Shown here one piece after another: positions 42,389 to 50,345 of a stretch of DNA of 64,000 bases; the first letter of the stretch is position 1, and every line of letters starts with the position of its first letter. The DNA lies in the NCBI RefSeq assembly GCF_020181035.1, contig NZ_JAIQYY010000012.1:213567-277566 (forward strand), in the 5' to 3' direction. The notes beneath the pieces were generated by a model. That model was not told where the DNA came from, ran no database searches, and worked only from the letters and a program-made list of their open reading frames with translations. Origin of the DNA: Streptomyces sp. CoH27 (GTDB lineage: Bacteria; Actinomycetota; Actinomycetes; Streptomycetales; Streptomycetaceae). Position numbers and translations under genes: made by a program.

Positions 42389-43278
42389 TCATGGGCGGGA
42401 GCCGCGCGGCACCAGGGGCCGGACCTCCTTGGCAGCGAACCGCACGAACCCCTCCGGGTCGGGCTCGTCGCCGGTCGGCTGCAGTACGACGGTGTCGGCA
42501 CCGGCGTCGGCGAGCCGTCGTACCGCCTCGGCCACGACGGCGGCGTCGCCGGCGACCCCGAGGTCCGGTACCGACTCCAGCCCCTCGGCGGTGAGTTCGG
42601 CCCGCAGCCGGGCCTCGGCGCCGGCTCCCGTCGCGGTCAGCAGATAGACGACGACCTTGTGCGGCTCACCGTCCCGCCGGGCCTCCCGCTGCCCCTCCTC
42701 GATCAGCCGCCGTGCCTGCCGTACGCCGTCCGGCGCAGTGGCGGCGGTGAGGACGGTGCCGTCGGCCCTCGCGCCGGAGAGCCGCAGGGTACGCGGCCCG
42801 GTGGCACCGGTGAGGACGGGTACGGCCGACTCCGGCGGCCAGTCGAGGGCGACGCCGTCGAGCGAGACGTACCGGCCCCGCACGCTGAGCCGATCACCCC
42901 TCAACAGGGCGCGCAGGGCATCGAGATGCTCACCGAGGAGGGTGAGCGGAGAGACGGCGCGCGCGCCGACTTGTCCCATCCAGTCCTGGACGCCGTGCCC
43001 GACGACGAGGGTGGCGCGGCCGGGAAACATACGGTGCAGGGTGGCTGCCTCCATGGCGGTGAGGCCACGTTCCTGAGAGGCACGGGCAGCAGTCCGACGC
43101 CGACGCGCACCCGCTCGGTCCACGCGAGCGCCGCTGCTGCGGTGGAGATCCCGCCCTCCCGGAAGCAGTCCTCCCACAGCCACAGCTCGTCGAGCCCCGC
43201 CTCGTCCGCGGCACGGGCGACGGCCCGCAACCGCTCGGGAGGAAGCTGGGGACGGAAGACGGCACCGAGATCAGTCAT
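42389..43278 (-). pseudogene. LLM-class F420/flavin oxidoreductase, frameshifted
   Basis: The N-terminal frame (from ATG 43278) reads MTDLGAVFRPQLPPERLRAVARAADEAGLDELWLWED to LLPVPLRNVA. The C-terminal frame continues LTAMEAATLHRMFPGRATLVVGHGVQDWMGQVGARA to the stop at 42389. They join at 43061-43065, where one extra C (GCC CTC ACC) restores a luciferase-like monooxygenase of about 295 residues. All other motifs are intact, so the lesion is recent or a sequencing error. Confidence 0.7.
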
Positions 43279-43367
43279 GTCGGCCTTCCTAGTGGGGAGG
43301 AAGGGAAACGGCAACGTGTTTAAGAATCAGGCGCGTTGGGTGTGCCGAGCGGGAGGGCGGGGCGACG

Positions 43368-43748
43368 ATGGGCCGACGACGCTGGCGGGACGGACGGGGC
43401 AGCCTGATCGTGGGCGCGGACGCGGACACCGAGGGGCCGGGCACGTCCGTCCCCCTGGAGATCGCGACGTCTTACCGGGCCCGCACGAGGGGCTTGCTGG
43501 GCCGGGACGGGATCGATGGTGCGATGCTGCTGTCCCCGGCGAGCGGGGTGCACACGTTCGGGATGCGCATCCCGATCGACGTCGCCTTTCTGGACCGCCG
43601 CCTGACCGTGGTGGCCGTGCGCACGATGCCCCCTGGCCGCCTGGGCCTGCCCCGGCTCCGGGCGCGGCATGTGCTGGAGGCGGAGGCGGGGGCGATGGGG
43701 GGGTGGGGGGTGCGGGCGGGGGTACGGGTGACGGTCGAGACGGCGTAG
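43368..43748 (+). CDS. DUF192 protein
   Basis: A 126-residue DUF192 protein: ATSYRARTRGLLGRDGIDGAMLLSPASGVHTFGMRIPIDVAFLD is the family core, with LRARHVLEAEAG near the end. DUF192 proteins are often exported; here no signal peptide is present, so it is probably cytosolic. Function unknown. It is short at the C-terminus compared with a Gly-rich run (GAMGGWGVRAGVRV). Confidence 0.85.
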   Translation: MGRRRWRDGRGSLIVGADADTEGPGTSVPLEIATSYRARTRGLLGRDGIDGAMLLSPASGVHTFGMRIPIDVAFLDRRLTVVAVRTMPPGRLGLPRLRARHVLEAEAGAMGGWGVRAGVRVTVETA

Positions 43749-43776
43749 ACGCGACAAACGCCCAGCCGTCTCCTGA

Positions 43777-44112
43777 TCAGGCGGCATGCTCCTCGAACAC
43801 CACGGTGTTCCGCCCACCGGGGGTGGCATGCAGGTCCACGGTGACATCGAGCGCCGTGGCCAGCCTCACCAGCAGGTCCGCGGTAACGGGAAGCATCCCT
43901 CCCAACTCCACAGCCTCGACTCCGTCGGCGCTCATCCCGAGACGTTCACCCAGAGCGGCCTGCGAGAGCCCGAGGGCCAGGCGGCGGCCGTACACCAACT
44001 GCCCCAACGCGTGGGCCAGCCGGATCTGCTCGCGCTCGGCGATCACCTCCGGCGGCTCGGCGCGGCATTCAGCGGCCTTCCGCTGCGACAGCTTCCAGCG
44101 GCTGTGGTTCAC
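43777..44112 (-). CDS. XRE-family helix-turn-helix regulator
   Basis: A 111-residue protein with a Cro/CI-type helix-turn-helix (HALGQLVYGRRLALGLSQAALGERLGMSADGVEAVELGGMLPVTADLLVRLATAL). GTG 44112 follows a perfect GGGAGGAG site and overlaps the upstream HATPase stop by 4 bp, so the two are coupled. It resembles antitoxin-type HTH proteins, but no toxin partner is evident. Role unknown. Confidence 0.75.
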   Translation of the reverse strand: MNHSRWKLSQRKAAECRAEPPEVIAEREQIRLAHALGQLVYGRRLALGLSQAALGERLGMSADGVEAVELGGMLPVTADLLVRLATALDVTVDLHATPGGRNTVVFEEHAA

Positions 44113-44615
44113 GGCTCCTCCCGGACGTTGCGAGTGAAGGCGCAGGCCCCCGCATGTGGCAACACCGCCCACATACGCGTCCCGCCGCCCGGCTCGCGTG
44201 CTTCCCCGATGCCCCAGTCGCCCCTGCATGCCCTGACCACACTGGCCATTACCCGAAGTGTCGCGCGGCGGCGCGCCTCACAGGCTGCCGCCAGGCGTGG
44301 ATTGGTGTGACGGGGATGTCCGTCGTAGAGGATCACGCGCAGGGCGCCATCCCGATAGCGCAGCGACGCGTACACCTCGGCGGTCGGCGTGAAACGGCAG
44401 GCGCAGGCGGCAAGTTCGCTCGCCACCAGCACCGCCGCGTCGGTCACGTCACCGAGTCCGTGCACCTGGAGGATCGTTCGCGTCGCACTGCGGATGATCG
44501 CCGGGGTCTGCGGGGCGGCGGGCAAGGTGAGGCTGTAGGCCAGGGTTTCGGGTGTCGGAGGCGGCAGCAGGTCGCTGTGCACCGGAGGCGGACAGGACGT
44601 GACGACGGCGGGCAT
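44109..44615 (-). CDS. Anti-sigma-type ATP-binding protein (HATPase_c)
   Basis: A 168-residue small HATPase of the RsbW-like family common in streptomycetes. The N box is DAAVLVASELAACACRFTP (the usual Asn is not obvious, a possible weak point), and RDGALRVILYDGHPRHTNP corresponds to the D-x-G region; RGDWGIGEAREPGGGTRMWAVL matches the G2 box. Such proteins often sit beside an XRE-DUF5753/DUF397 pair, as here (divergent, 265 bp away). ATG 44615 follows GGGAG; ATG 44627 is an alternative. Confidence 0.72.
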   Translation of the reverse strand: MPAVVTSCPPPVHSDLLPPPTPETLAYSLTLPAAPQTPAIIRSATRTILQVHGLGDVTDAAVLVASELAACACRFTPTAEVYASLRYRDGALRVILYDGHPRHTNPRLAAACEARRRATLRVMASVVRACRGDWGIGEAREPGGGTRMWAVLPHAGACAFTRNVREEP

Positions 44616-44879
44616 GGCAACTCCCATGGTGATGCGGCATGTTGTCGGCTCGGCTCGGTGGCTCGTCTCCCTGACGCGAGCCGCCCCTCCCAGGGCAGGA
44701 GGCTGCGGGCAGGCTCGCGCGATGCCCTTCCGGAGCACGGCGGGTCGTAATCGACCTGTCACCGACAGTAGAAGTTGGAGCGGCACACGTGCCACTAATT
44801 CGCCAACATTGCCTCCAACGAGTTGGACTCGTATGCCGTCCTGACGGCAAACTGACCCTGACCGAGAAGGAGGGTGCCA

Positions 44880-45731
44880 ATGCCGACACGCCCCACGCCC
44901 ACAGAGCGCCAACGGCGTCTGGGCGCCGAGTTGCGCAAGATGCGGCTCGCGGCGGGCAAGACCAGCGAGTACGCCGCCGGGCTGCTCGGGTTGGACCGCA
45001 CCAAGGTGTCCAACATGGAATCGGGCACCCGCGTCATCTCACCTGAGCGCATCCGGATTCTGGCCAGCAACTACGACTGCGCGGACGAGGCCTACGTCGA
45101 TGCACTGGTCACCATGGCCGGCACCCTCCGAGGAGGCTGGTGGGAGCAGTACCGCGGCAATCTCCCCCAAGGCCTGCTGGACGTAGCGGAGTTGGAATGG
45201 TTCGCCACCCGGCTGCGGAGCTATCAGACCGTGCACGTACCTGGGCTTCTTCAGCTCAGCGGGTACGCCCGCGCCATCTTCGACGCCGCGTTGCCTCCAC
45301 TCCCCAAAGCGGAGATCGAACTGCGCGTGGCACAACGCGTCCAGCGACAGCAGATTCTGGAGCGGGAGCATTCTGTCGATTACGTCGCGTACATCCACGA
45401 ATGGGCCCTGCGCATGCAGTTCGGGGGGCGTCGTACGACCCGGGAGCAGCTCCAGCACCTGTGTGAGGTGTCCGAACGGGAAAACGTCGAGATGCGCGTC
45501 CTCACTGTCGAGGCAGGCGCCTTCCCTGGCGCGGGGCACGCGGTGCTGTACGCCCATGGCGCTGTTCCTCAGCTGGACACCGTGCAGTTGGACTCGGCCC
45601 ACGGTGGCGAGTTCACACACGCGGAGGCCCAGTTGTCCAAGTACCGTGCTCACATGGGCTGGTGGCAGGCCAGATCACTCGATCCGCAGGCCTCACGCGA
45701 CTTCATCCACAGCATCGCCAGCCAACTCTGA
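44880..45731 (+). CDS. XRE-family regulator with DUF5753
   Basis: A 283-residue regulator. Residues about 8-65 are a Cro/CI helix-turn-helix (RQRRLGAELRKMRLAAGKTSEYAAGLLGLDRTKVSNMESGTR). The rest is a DUF5753 domain (YQTVHVPGLLQLSGYARAIF, RVQRQQILERE, HEWALRMQFGG, VLTVEAGAFPGAGHAVLY). These proteins typically pair with a DUF397 gene, as here, and some affect antibiotic production and sporulation. ATG 44880 has AAGGAGG seven bases before it, a textbook site; GTG 44874 lies inside that site. Confidence 0.92.
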   Translation: MPTRPTPTERQRRLGAELRKMRLAAGKTSEYAAGLLGLDRTKVSNMESGTRVISPERIRILASNYDCADEAYVDALVTMAGTLRGGWWEQYRGNLPQGLLDVAELEWFATRLRSYQTVHVPGLLQLSGYARAIFDAALPPLPKAEIELRVAQRVQRQQILEREHSVDYVAYIHEWALRMQFGGRRTTREQLQHLCEVSERENVEMRVLTVEAGAFPGAGHAVLYAHGAVPQLDTVQLDSAHGGEFTHAEAQLSKYRAHMGWWQARSLDPQASRDFIHSIASQL

Positions 45732-45743
45732 GGAGCAGCAGCC

Positions 45744-45935
45744 ATGACCGAGATCACTTGGGAAGAGCCCTTCTGCGCCGAAGGCAACAACTGCTTCCGC
45801 ATAGGCACCGACTCCACCGGTAACGCCTACATCGCCATCGCCGGACAGGAAGAGCATCACCTCACCGACAGCCGCGAAGCGCTCCGCTCCCTCATCCTGG
45901 AGATCAAGGCGGGAAAGGCGGACCACCTACTGTAG
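45744..45935 (+). CDS. DUF397 protein
   Basis: A 63-residue DUF397 protein: TWEEPFCAEGNNCFRIGTDSTGNAYIAI, then TDSREALRSLILEIKAGKADHLL. It lies 12 bp after the XRE-DUF5753 gene, with which it is co-transcribed; DUF397 proteins act as small partners of those regulators. Its 3' end is duplicated 8.4 kb away at 54248, which makes it one arm of a direct repeat flanking the ESX-like segment. Confidence 0.88.
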   Translation: MTEITWEEPFCAEGNNCFRIGTDSTGNAYIAIAGQEEHHLTDSREALRSLILEIKAGKADHLL

Positions 45936-45939
45936 GGCC
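45852..45939 (+). repeat. 88-bp direct repeat, left arm
   Basis: The 3' end of the DUF397 gene plus four bases past its stop. The copy at 54248-54335 differs at 10 of 88 positions. Similarity stops sharply on both sides. The repeat brackets the ESX-associated genes. Confidence 0.75.
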
Positions 45940-46123
45940 ATCGGCCTCCCCGCTGAGGTGCAGTGCGGCCATCGACAACGCGGAGTCGCCCACGACCACC
46001 AATCACATCGGAATGACTCGTCCAGCTAGCGAGCGGCACAGGACTTCGCCCCGGCGATGGCCGTGGCCGGGCTCCGGCCTGGTCAGCCCCGGCAGGGACA
46101 GGTCGAGTTGCAGGCGGGGGCGC

Positions 46124-46633
46124 TCACAGTTTGAACAGGACCCCGCGCCATGTCCACCCCGCGCCGAGGACCGCCTCCTGCAGGGGTGTCTTCAGCTCCG
46201 CGGAATCGAAGAGGAACTCCTCCGTCTTCTGGAGGCGGCCGTCGGCCCCCCGCTCGACCGTCCAGCGCCGGGACACCGTCTTCACCTGCCCGCGGGACTG
46301 CTCTGCCGGCAGCGCCAACCTGGGCGTACTTCCGATCCAGGTGACTTCCCACTCGCGGTCGAGTGCGCGGACTTCGCGGCTCTCCGGGACCAGGCGCATC
46401 CTGATCTGAAGGGTCCGGCTCACCTGGGTCCGGGCGAAGAAGGTGTGCCAGGCCGGATCCCGGATACGCCATTCCGCAACCAGGTCGGCCCCCTCGGCGG
46501 CACCATCGCGCACAACATAAGGTGTGTCTGGCCCGCTGACTTCGAGCAACGCCGTCCGGACCTCCTCGACGGATCGCGGCGCGACGCCGCCTTTCGGGCG
46601 CTTGGTACCAGTGAATATGTCGAAAAAGCCCAT
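46124..46633 (-). CDS. Hypothetical protein
   Basis: A 169-residue cytosolic protein of no recognised family. It begins MGFFDIFTGTKRPKG, has a beta-rich body (RTLQIRMRLVPESREVRALDREWEV, QVKTVSRRWTVERGADGRLQKTEEFLF) and no signal or membrane helix. An AGGTGGTGG site precedes ATG 46633; a TTG one codon earlier is possible. It is inside the repeat-bounded segment and points the same way as the ESX-like operons, possibly as an immunity or accessory gene. Confidence 0.6.
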   Translation of the reverse strand: MGFFDIFTGTKRPKGGVAPRSVEEVRTALLEVSGPDTPYVVRDGAAEGADLVAEWRIRDPAWHTFFARTQVSRTLQIRMRLVPESREVRALDREWEVTWIGSTPRLALPAEQSRGQVKTVSRRWTVERGADGRLQKTEEFLFDSAELKTPLQEAVLGAGWTWRGVLFKL

Positions 46634-46695
46634 CAAACCACCACCTATGAACGTCTAGTCACTCAACATGAGATCTCCGGGTACGGTGGGACAGG

Positions 46696-47162
46696 TTAGG
46701 ACACCGCCCCAGTGTCCGGGCCGACCGTCCGAACGAATTCCTGGAAATCCGGCAGAACGGTGTCGTGCTGTGCCGCAGTGGCGGTCAGGTATGTCCGGAT
46801 CACGGCGCGCTTGCGCGGATCGTCGGCGCCCAGCACGGCCAAGTACACCTGGGACTCAATGAGATCACAGCGCACACCGCTGACGACGGCCGAGAACGTC
46901 AGCCTCTGTGTCAGCGCGGGCGCGGCCTCGGAGCCGACCTCGTGTCGGTTCACCACCACCGACTCGGCAACTTCGTGCAAGCGAATTCGTCCATGAGCGA
47001 GCTCGCAGCATCGCCGATGGTGTCGACCGCGCCTCCCACGGCATCGGCTGCATCACTGACGGCGGCGCTCACCTTGTGTGGGTCAACGGTGCCCTCGCCG
47101 AGTACCTGCGCCTCACGCGTGCTGGTGGTGAGGTCGACCTGAGTGATGCCCGGGTTCCGCAC
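46696..47162 (-). pseudogene. Helical protein gene, probably frameshifted
   Basis: Two overlapping frames look like one protein. The first, from GTG 47162, reads TSTREAQVLGEGTVDPHKVSAAVSDAADAVGGAVDTIGDAASSLMDEFA, an amphipathic WXG-like helix. The second continues LHEVAESVVVNRHEVGSEAAPALTQRLTFS to PDFQEFVRTVGPD. They join near 46985 if one base is restored (GCN TTG CAC). The combined product would be about 155 residues. Neither part matches a family I know. It could also be two small genes, the second starting at TTG 46980. Confidence 0.4.
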
Positions 47163-47260
47163 AGCGGCGCGATGTCACGGCCCTGCGCACCGCATGGCAG
47201 CCACGACGCAAAGGAGTGAGCCCCGCGGCTCGGTGCTCACTTCCACCTACTCGGCGGACG

Positions 47261-47842
47261 TCAGAACTCCTTGCTGAGGTCCGTTCCCTTCGGCGCGCGG
47301 AAGCAGCCGGAAACGACGCGGATCTGGAGCATGGGCTGCTGGGTTCCGGACGCACCTGTGATATGCAAGGAAGCGTTGACCGAGAAGGGTTCCTTTTCTG
47401 AATCGGCGGTGATTTCGAGGTTCTTGTTTGCGCTGGTGTCACGGCCGTATGCGACGACTTTCCAGCCGTTCTTGGGCAGGTTCTCCCGCAGGCGCTGGAA
47501 ACCGGCCTCCAGTTTGTCGGGGGCCACTTCGTAGATCGACCAAGGGTGGCGCATACGGTAAAGGTGATCGGGGTCCTCGTCGCAGAGGGAAACGCCGGCA
47601 CCCCCCTCTGTCACCTTGCCTTCCTTGATTCCGGTCATGTCGAGAATCTGACTGGAGAGGTGGTTGGCTTTCGTCCTCGCCTGCTCGACCGCGAGAGTTG
47701 TCGGCTCGGCGGTCTTACCGGCATCATTTACGTGTTTGTTTGTCATGTCCTTTGAGCATCCCGTCATGACGAGGGCCACAACACTGGCCGCAACACAAAG
47801 GGCGAGCCGACGCCGTGGGAGCACATGCCTGAACGAGTTCAC
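47261..47842 (-). CDS. Lipoprotein
   Basis: A 193-residue lipoprotein. The signal peptide ends with the lipobox VMTGC (ALCVAASVVALVMTGCSKD). The mature domain has two further cysteines (SLCDEDPD, VVSGCFRAP) and an alpha/beta pattern (ANHLSSQILDMTG, LEAGFQRLRENLPKNGWKVVAYG). It overlaps the hydrolase gene by ATGA, so the two products are made together. I suggest an immunity or surface-anchor partner for the secreted hydrolase; this is inference. Confidence 0.72.
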   Translation of the reverse strand: MNSFRHVLPRRRLALCVAASVVALVMTGCSKDMTNKHVNDAGKTAEPTTLAVEQARTKANHLSSQILDMTGIKEGKVTEGGAGVSLCDEDPDHLYRMRHPWSIYEVAPDKLEAGFQRLRENLPKNGWKVVAYGRDTSANKNLEITADSEKEPFSVNASLHITGASGTQQPMLQIRVVSGCFRAPKGTDLSKEF

Positions 47843-49743
47843 TTGTCTTCCTTAACGTCACCATACTTGCCGACGACAACTGCCCCCTGATTCTCCAGTG
47901 AAGCCGACCCCTCATCCCAGTAACCGCTGTGCCCGCTGGTGCTCACATGCATCCGATGCGCCCCGAAAGCTTCGTCGGACGGGATGGTCGTGATGTAACC
48001 AGCGTTGTAGGGAACCCCGTGGTAGTACTGCACCCCCCATTTCTCTCCTCCCAGGAACTGTTTGCCGATGTAGGGCACCGGGTCGTCCCTGGCGGCCTCG
48101 GACCACACATGGTCCCTGCCCACGCCCAGGTCGCTCGCGTCGCCCACCAGCATGCCCGGACTGCCGGCGACCACGATGTCGTTGGCAGCGATGTGGTGTT
48201 CCTTGGCGGCAGCGCCAACGACGGTGGTGCCGTAGCTGTGGGCGATGACCGTCGTGTGGCTTGACGGCGTGCATGCTTCAGAGCCGCTGCGGGCCGTCTG
48301 CAGGCCGTCCAGGAAGTTGTTGAGCTTGGGGGCCGAGTCGTAGGCATAGCTCGGCGAAGGGGAATCGGTGAGGATGTTCTGCGGGGCGTCGTAGCCGATC
48401 CAGGTGATGGTGGACGTGCTCTTGTCGGGGGCCTGTGCATGCGCCTCCTGCCACGTGTCGGTCATCCGCCCGATGTCGCCTCTGGCATTCGCCAGCCGCG
48501 CCCCCGTCCCGGGCACGTACACAGCCGTGTTGTCCGCTGTGTCCGGGTTGCCGTTGGCGATGATCGCGTGTCCGAGGCCCTTGGTGTCGAAGCCGAGCAC
48601 GTACGCCTGTGGCAGGCCGGGCTCGCCGTGCGGGCCGGGCACGCCGCTTGCGTCCAGCCGGGCCTGGATATCGTCCATGCCCTTGAGCATGTCCCGCACC
48701 CGCACGCCGCCGGCCTTCTGCCACTGCTGCCAGATCGGGTTGACGACGGCTGAGGGAGGGTCACCGACCCGGACGTACTGCGGCGGCTCAGGCCCCAGCC
48801 GCTCGGACTGCTGCGCGAACTGCGCCCGTGTTTCAGCCAGCACGATCCGGTTGGAGGTGTCGCGCACCTCGGACGGCAGGCCGTCGAGCGCGCCGATCTC
48901 GGCCGGATAGAGAGTCGCGTACTCATCGCGCTGCTCGTCGGTGAGAGCGTCCCACCACTTCCTGTTCTCGGCGGGAGACTTTCCGTGCGGGATCCTCTTC
49001 TCGTCGAGGTAGCCGCCGACGGTCTTTTGCACGGCCTGCATGTCCTTGGCCGCGTCGATCAGCATGTCGTCGGTGACGTCGAGCCCGGCCGGAGCCTTGA
49101 GCTTGCGGAGCACGGATGCATAGCGCGCGTCGATCTCGCCTGCCTCGCGCACAGCGCTCGCGATTTGTTCCGCGACGCTCTCTGCCATGGCCTTGATGGG
49201 ATTGCCGCCGCCTTCGCCCTTGCCAGGCAGGTATGGGACCGGAGCGCCCGCTCGCGCTGTGCCACCGCCCTCACCGGGGGCGAACGGCACGATAGGGCCT
49301 GCTGGCGACGCACCTGGGGCGTACGGCCCGTAAGGGACGGGCGCCGGGGTGCCGTCCTTCGCGATGGGCGGGGGGTACGTCACCGAACCGTCCTCGTTCA
49401 CCGTGAACTTCAACGCCTCGGCGTCTTCCAACGCCTGCTTCAGCTTTCGCTGAGGTCCTTCCAGGTCTGCGGCGAGGGACTCCAGCGTCGTCCGGATCAG
49501 ACCGCACTCGCCGTGGATGTACTGGTAGTTACGACTGAGCCGGTCCAGGTCGCCGGCCGCCTTGGTGGCCGTCTCCCCCTTCTGGGTGGACCGGACTGGA
49601 ATCGTCATCTCCCGGTCGACCCGAAGTCGGGCGGCGTCCGCGCGGTGGCTTACCTTGCCCCATCCGCCGGCGGCCTCCCGGTACTCCGACAGCTTCAGGT
49701 CCCGAAGTTGCTGCCATGTGGACACCGGCCTCACCTTGCCCAA
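47839..49743 (-). CDS. WXG-like / alpha-beta hydrolase (DUF1023) protein
   Basis: A 634-residue two-part protein. Residues 1-200 form a long helical region starting STWQQLRDLKLSEYREAAGGWGKVSHRAD, similar to WXG/LXG-type secretion domains, followed by a Pro/Gly linker. The C-terminal part (about 320-634) is the DUF1023 alpha/beta hydrolase: YVLGFDTKGLGHAIIANGNPDTADNTAVYVPGTGARL, the nucleophile Ser503 in VIAHSYGTTVVGAA, and VAGSPGM. The likely role is an ESX-secreted lipase/esterase, perhaps a toxin. It overlaps the WXG-like gene upstream by 13 bp and the lipoprotein gene by 4 bp. Confidence 0.8.
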   Translation of the reverse strand: MGKVRPVSTWQQLRDLKLSEYREAAGGWGKVSHRADAARLRVDREMTIPVRSTQKGETATKAAGDLDRLSRNYQYIHGECGLIRTTLESLAADLEGPQRKLKQALEDAEALKFTVNEDGSVTYPPPIAKDGTPAPVPYGPYAPGASPAGPIVPFAPGEGGGTARAGAPVPYLPGKGEGGGNPIKAMAESVAEQIASAVREAGEIDARYASVLRKLKAPAGLDVTDDMLIDAAKDMQAVQKTVGGYLDEKRIPHGKSPAENRKWWDALTDEQRDEYATLYPAEIGALDGLPSEVRDTSNRIVLAETRAQFAQQSERLGPEPPQYVRVGDPPSAVVNPIWQQWQKAGGVRVRDMLKGMDDIQARLDASGVPGPHGEPGLPQAYVLGFDTKGLGHAIIANGNPDTADNTAVYVPGTGARLANARGDIGRMTDTWQEAHAQAPDKSTSTITWIGYDAPQNILTDSPSPSYAYDSAPKLNNFLDGLQTARSGSEACTPSSHTTVIAHSYGTTVVGAAAKEHHIAANDIVVAGSPGMLVGDASDLGVGRDHVWSEAARDDPVPYIGKQFLGGEKWGVQYYHGVPYNAGYITTIPSDEAFGAHRMHVSTSGHSGYWDEGSASLENQGAVVVGKYGDVKEDK

Positions 49744-50174
49744 TCCGGGCGGTTGCCCACGTGAACTCCACCCACTCGGCCCCCGACGTGCTGGTCGACC
49801 TCACCGAAGTGCTTCCCGGTCTTGGCCAGGGTTCCGTGCAGCCGGCCGCATTCGTCCCGGACAGCGGTGAGGCGAGCCTCCCAGGTGGCACGTATCTCAT
49901 TCAGCGCGGCCGTACAGTCGAATCCCTCAGTGCCGCCCGCTAACCCGCTGCTGGCCTCTTTGAGGTCGGTCAGACCGTTGTTGGTGGCGGTGTGCAGTTC
50001 GTCCGCCACGCCGGACGCGCTCGTCCACGGTGTCTTGCTGATCCGCAGATCGGCGTCGCCGCCCCCGGTGCCACCGCCTCCCCCGTCGTTCACACTCGCC
50101 AGTTGAATGCGGCTGTGTCCCGCATCGTCGGCGCGGGGCGGAACGCCTACCGCCTTCTCCCAGTCAAACCCCAC
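49731..50174 (-). CDS. WXG100-like partner protein
   Basis: A 147-residue protein. After a Gly-rich N-terminus come two predicted helices: SASGVADELHTATNNGLTDLKEASSGLAG and DCTAALNEIRATWEARLTAVRDECGRLHGTL, with W-E-A at the WXG turn position, then FGEVDQHVGG. It is the likely heterodimer partner of the hydrolase's N-terminal helices, as in WXG100/LXG secretion pairs. GTG 50174 has a GGGAGGA site. The TGAGTA palindrome lies 156 bp upstream. Confidence 0.65.
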   Translation of the reverse strand: MGFDWEKAVGVPPRADDAGHSRIQLASVNDGGGGGTGGGDADLRISKTPWTSASGVADELHTATNNGLTDLKEASSGLAGGTEGFDCTAALNEIRATWEARLTAVRDECGRLHGTLAKTGKHFGEVDQHVGGRVGGVHVGNRPDWAR

Positions 50175-50329
50175 GCGCTTGTCCTCCCCATGCCATGCGT
50201 GGCCCCTCCCCGCGTCTGGTCGTACGTCGCCGAGACGCTGCGAACGCGCTACCGCAGCGCTGCGGTGGTCGAGAAGCACAGTAGTAACGCTGCGTCGAGT
50301 GCCCCATCCGTATCAGCCACCAGCCCGTC

Positions 50330-50345
50330 TGAGTATGCGTACTCA
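50330..50345. promoter_or_regulatory. 16-bp palindrome TGAGTA-N4-TACTCA, copy 1
   Basis: TGAGTATGCGTACTCA, extended to a 9-bp perfect inverted repeat (50327-50335 with 50340-50348), sits before the three-gene hydrolase operon. The same box occurs at 54148-54163 before the other ESX-like operon, and similarity continues on the right (TACTCAGA-AG-G---GGTCC). Confidence 0.6.
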
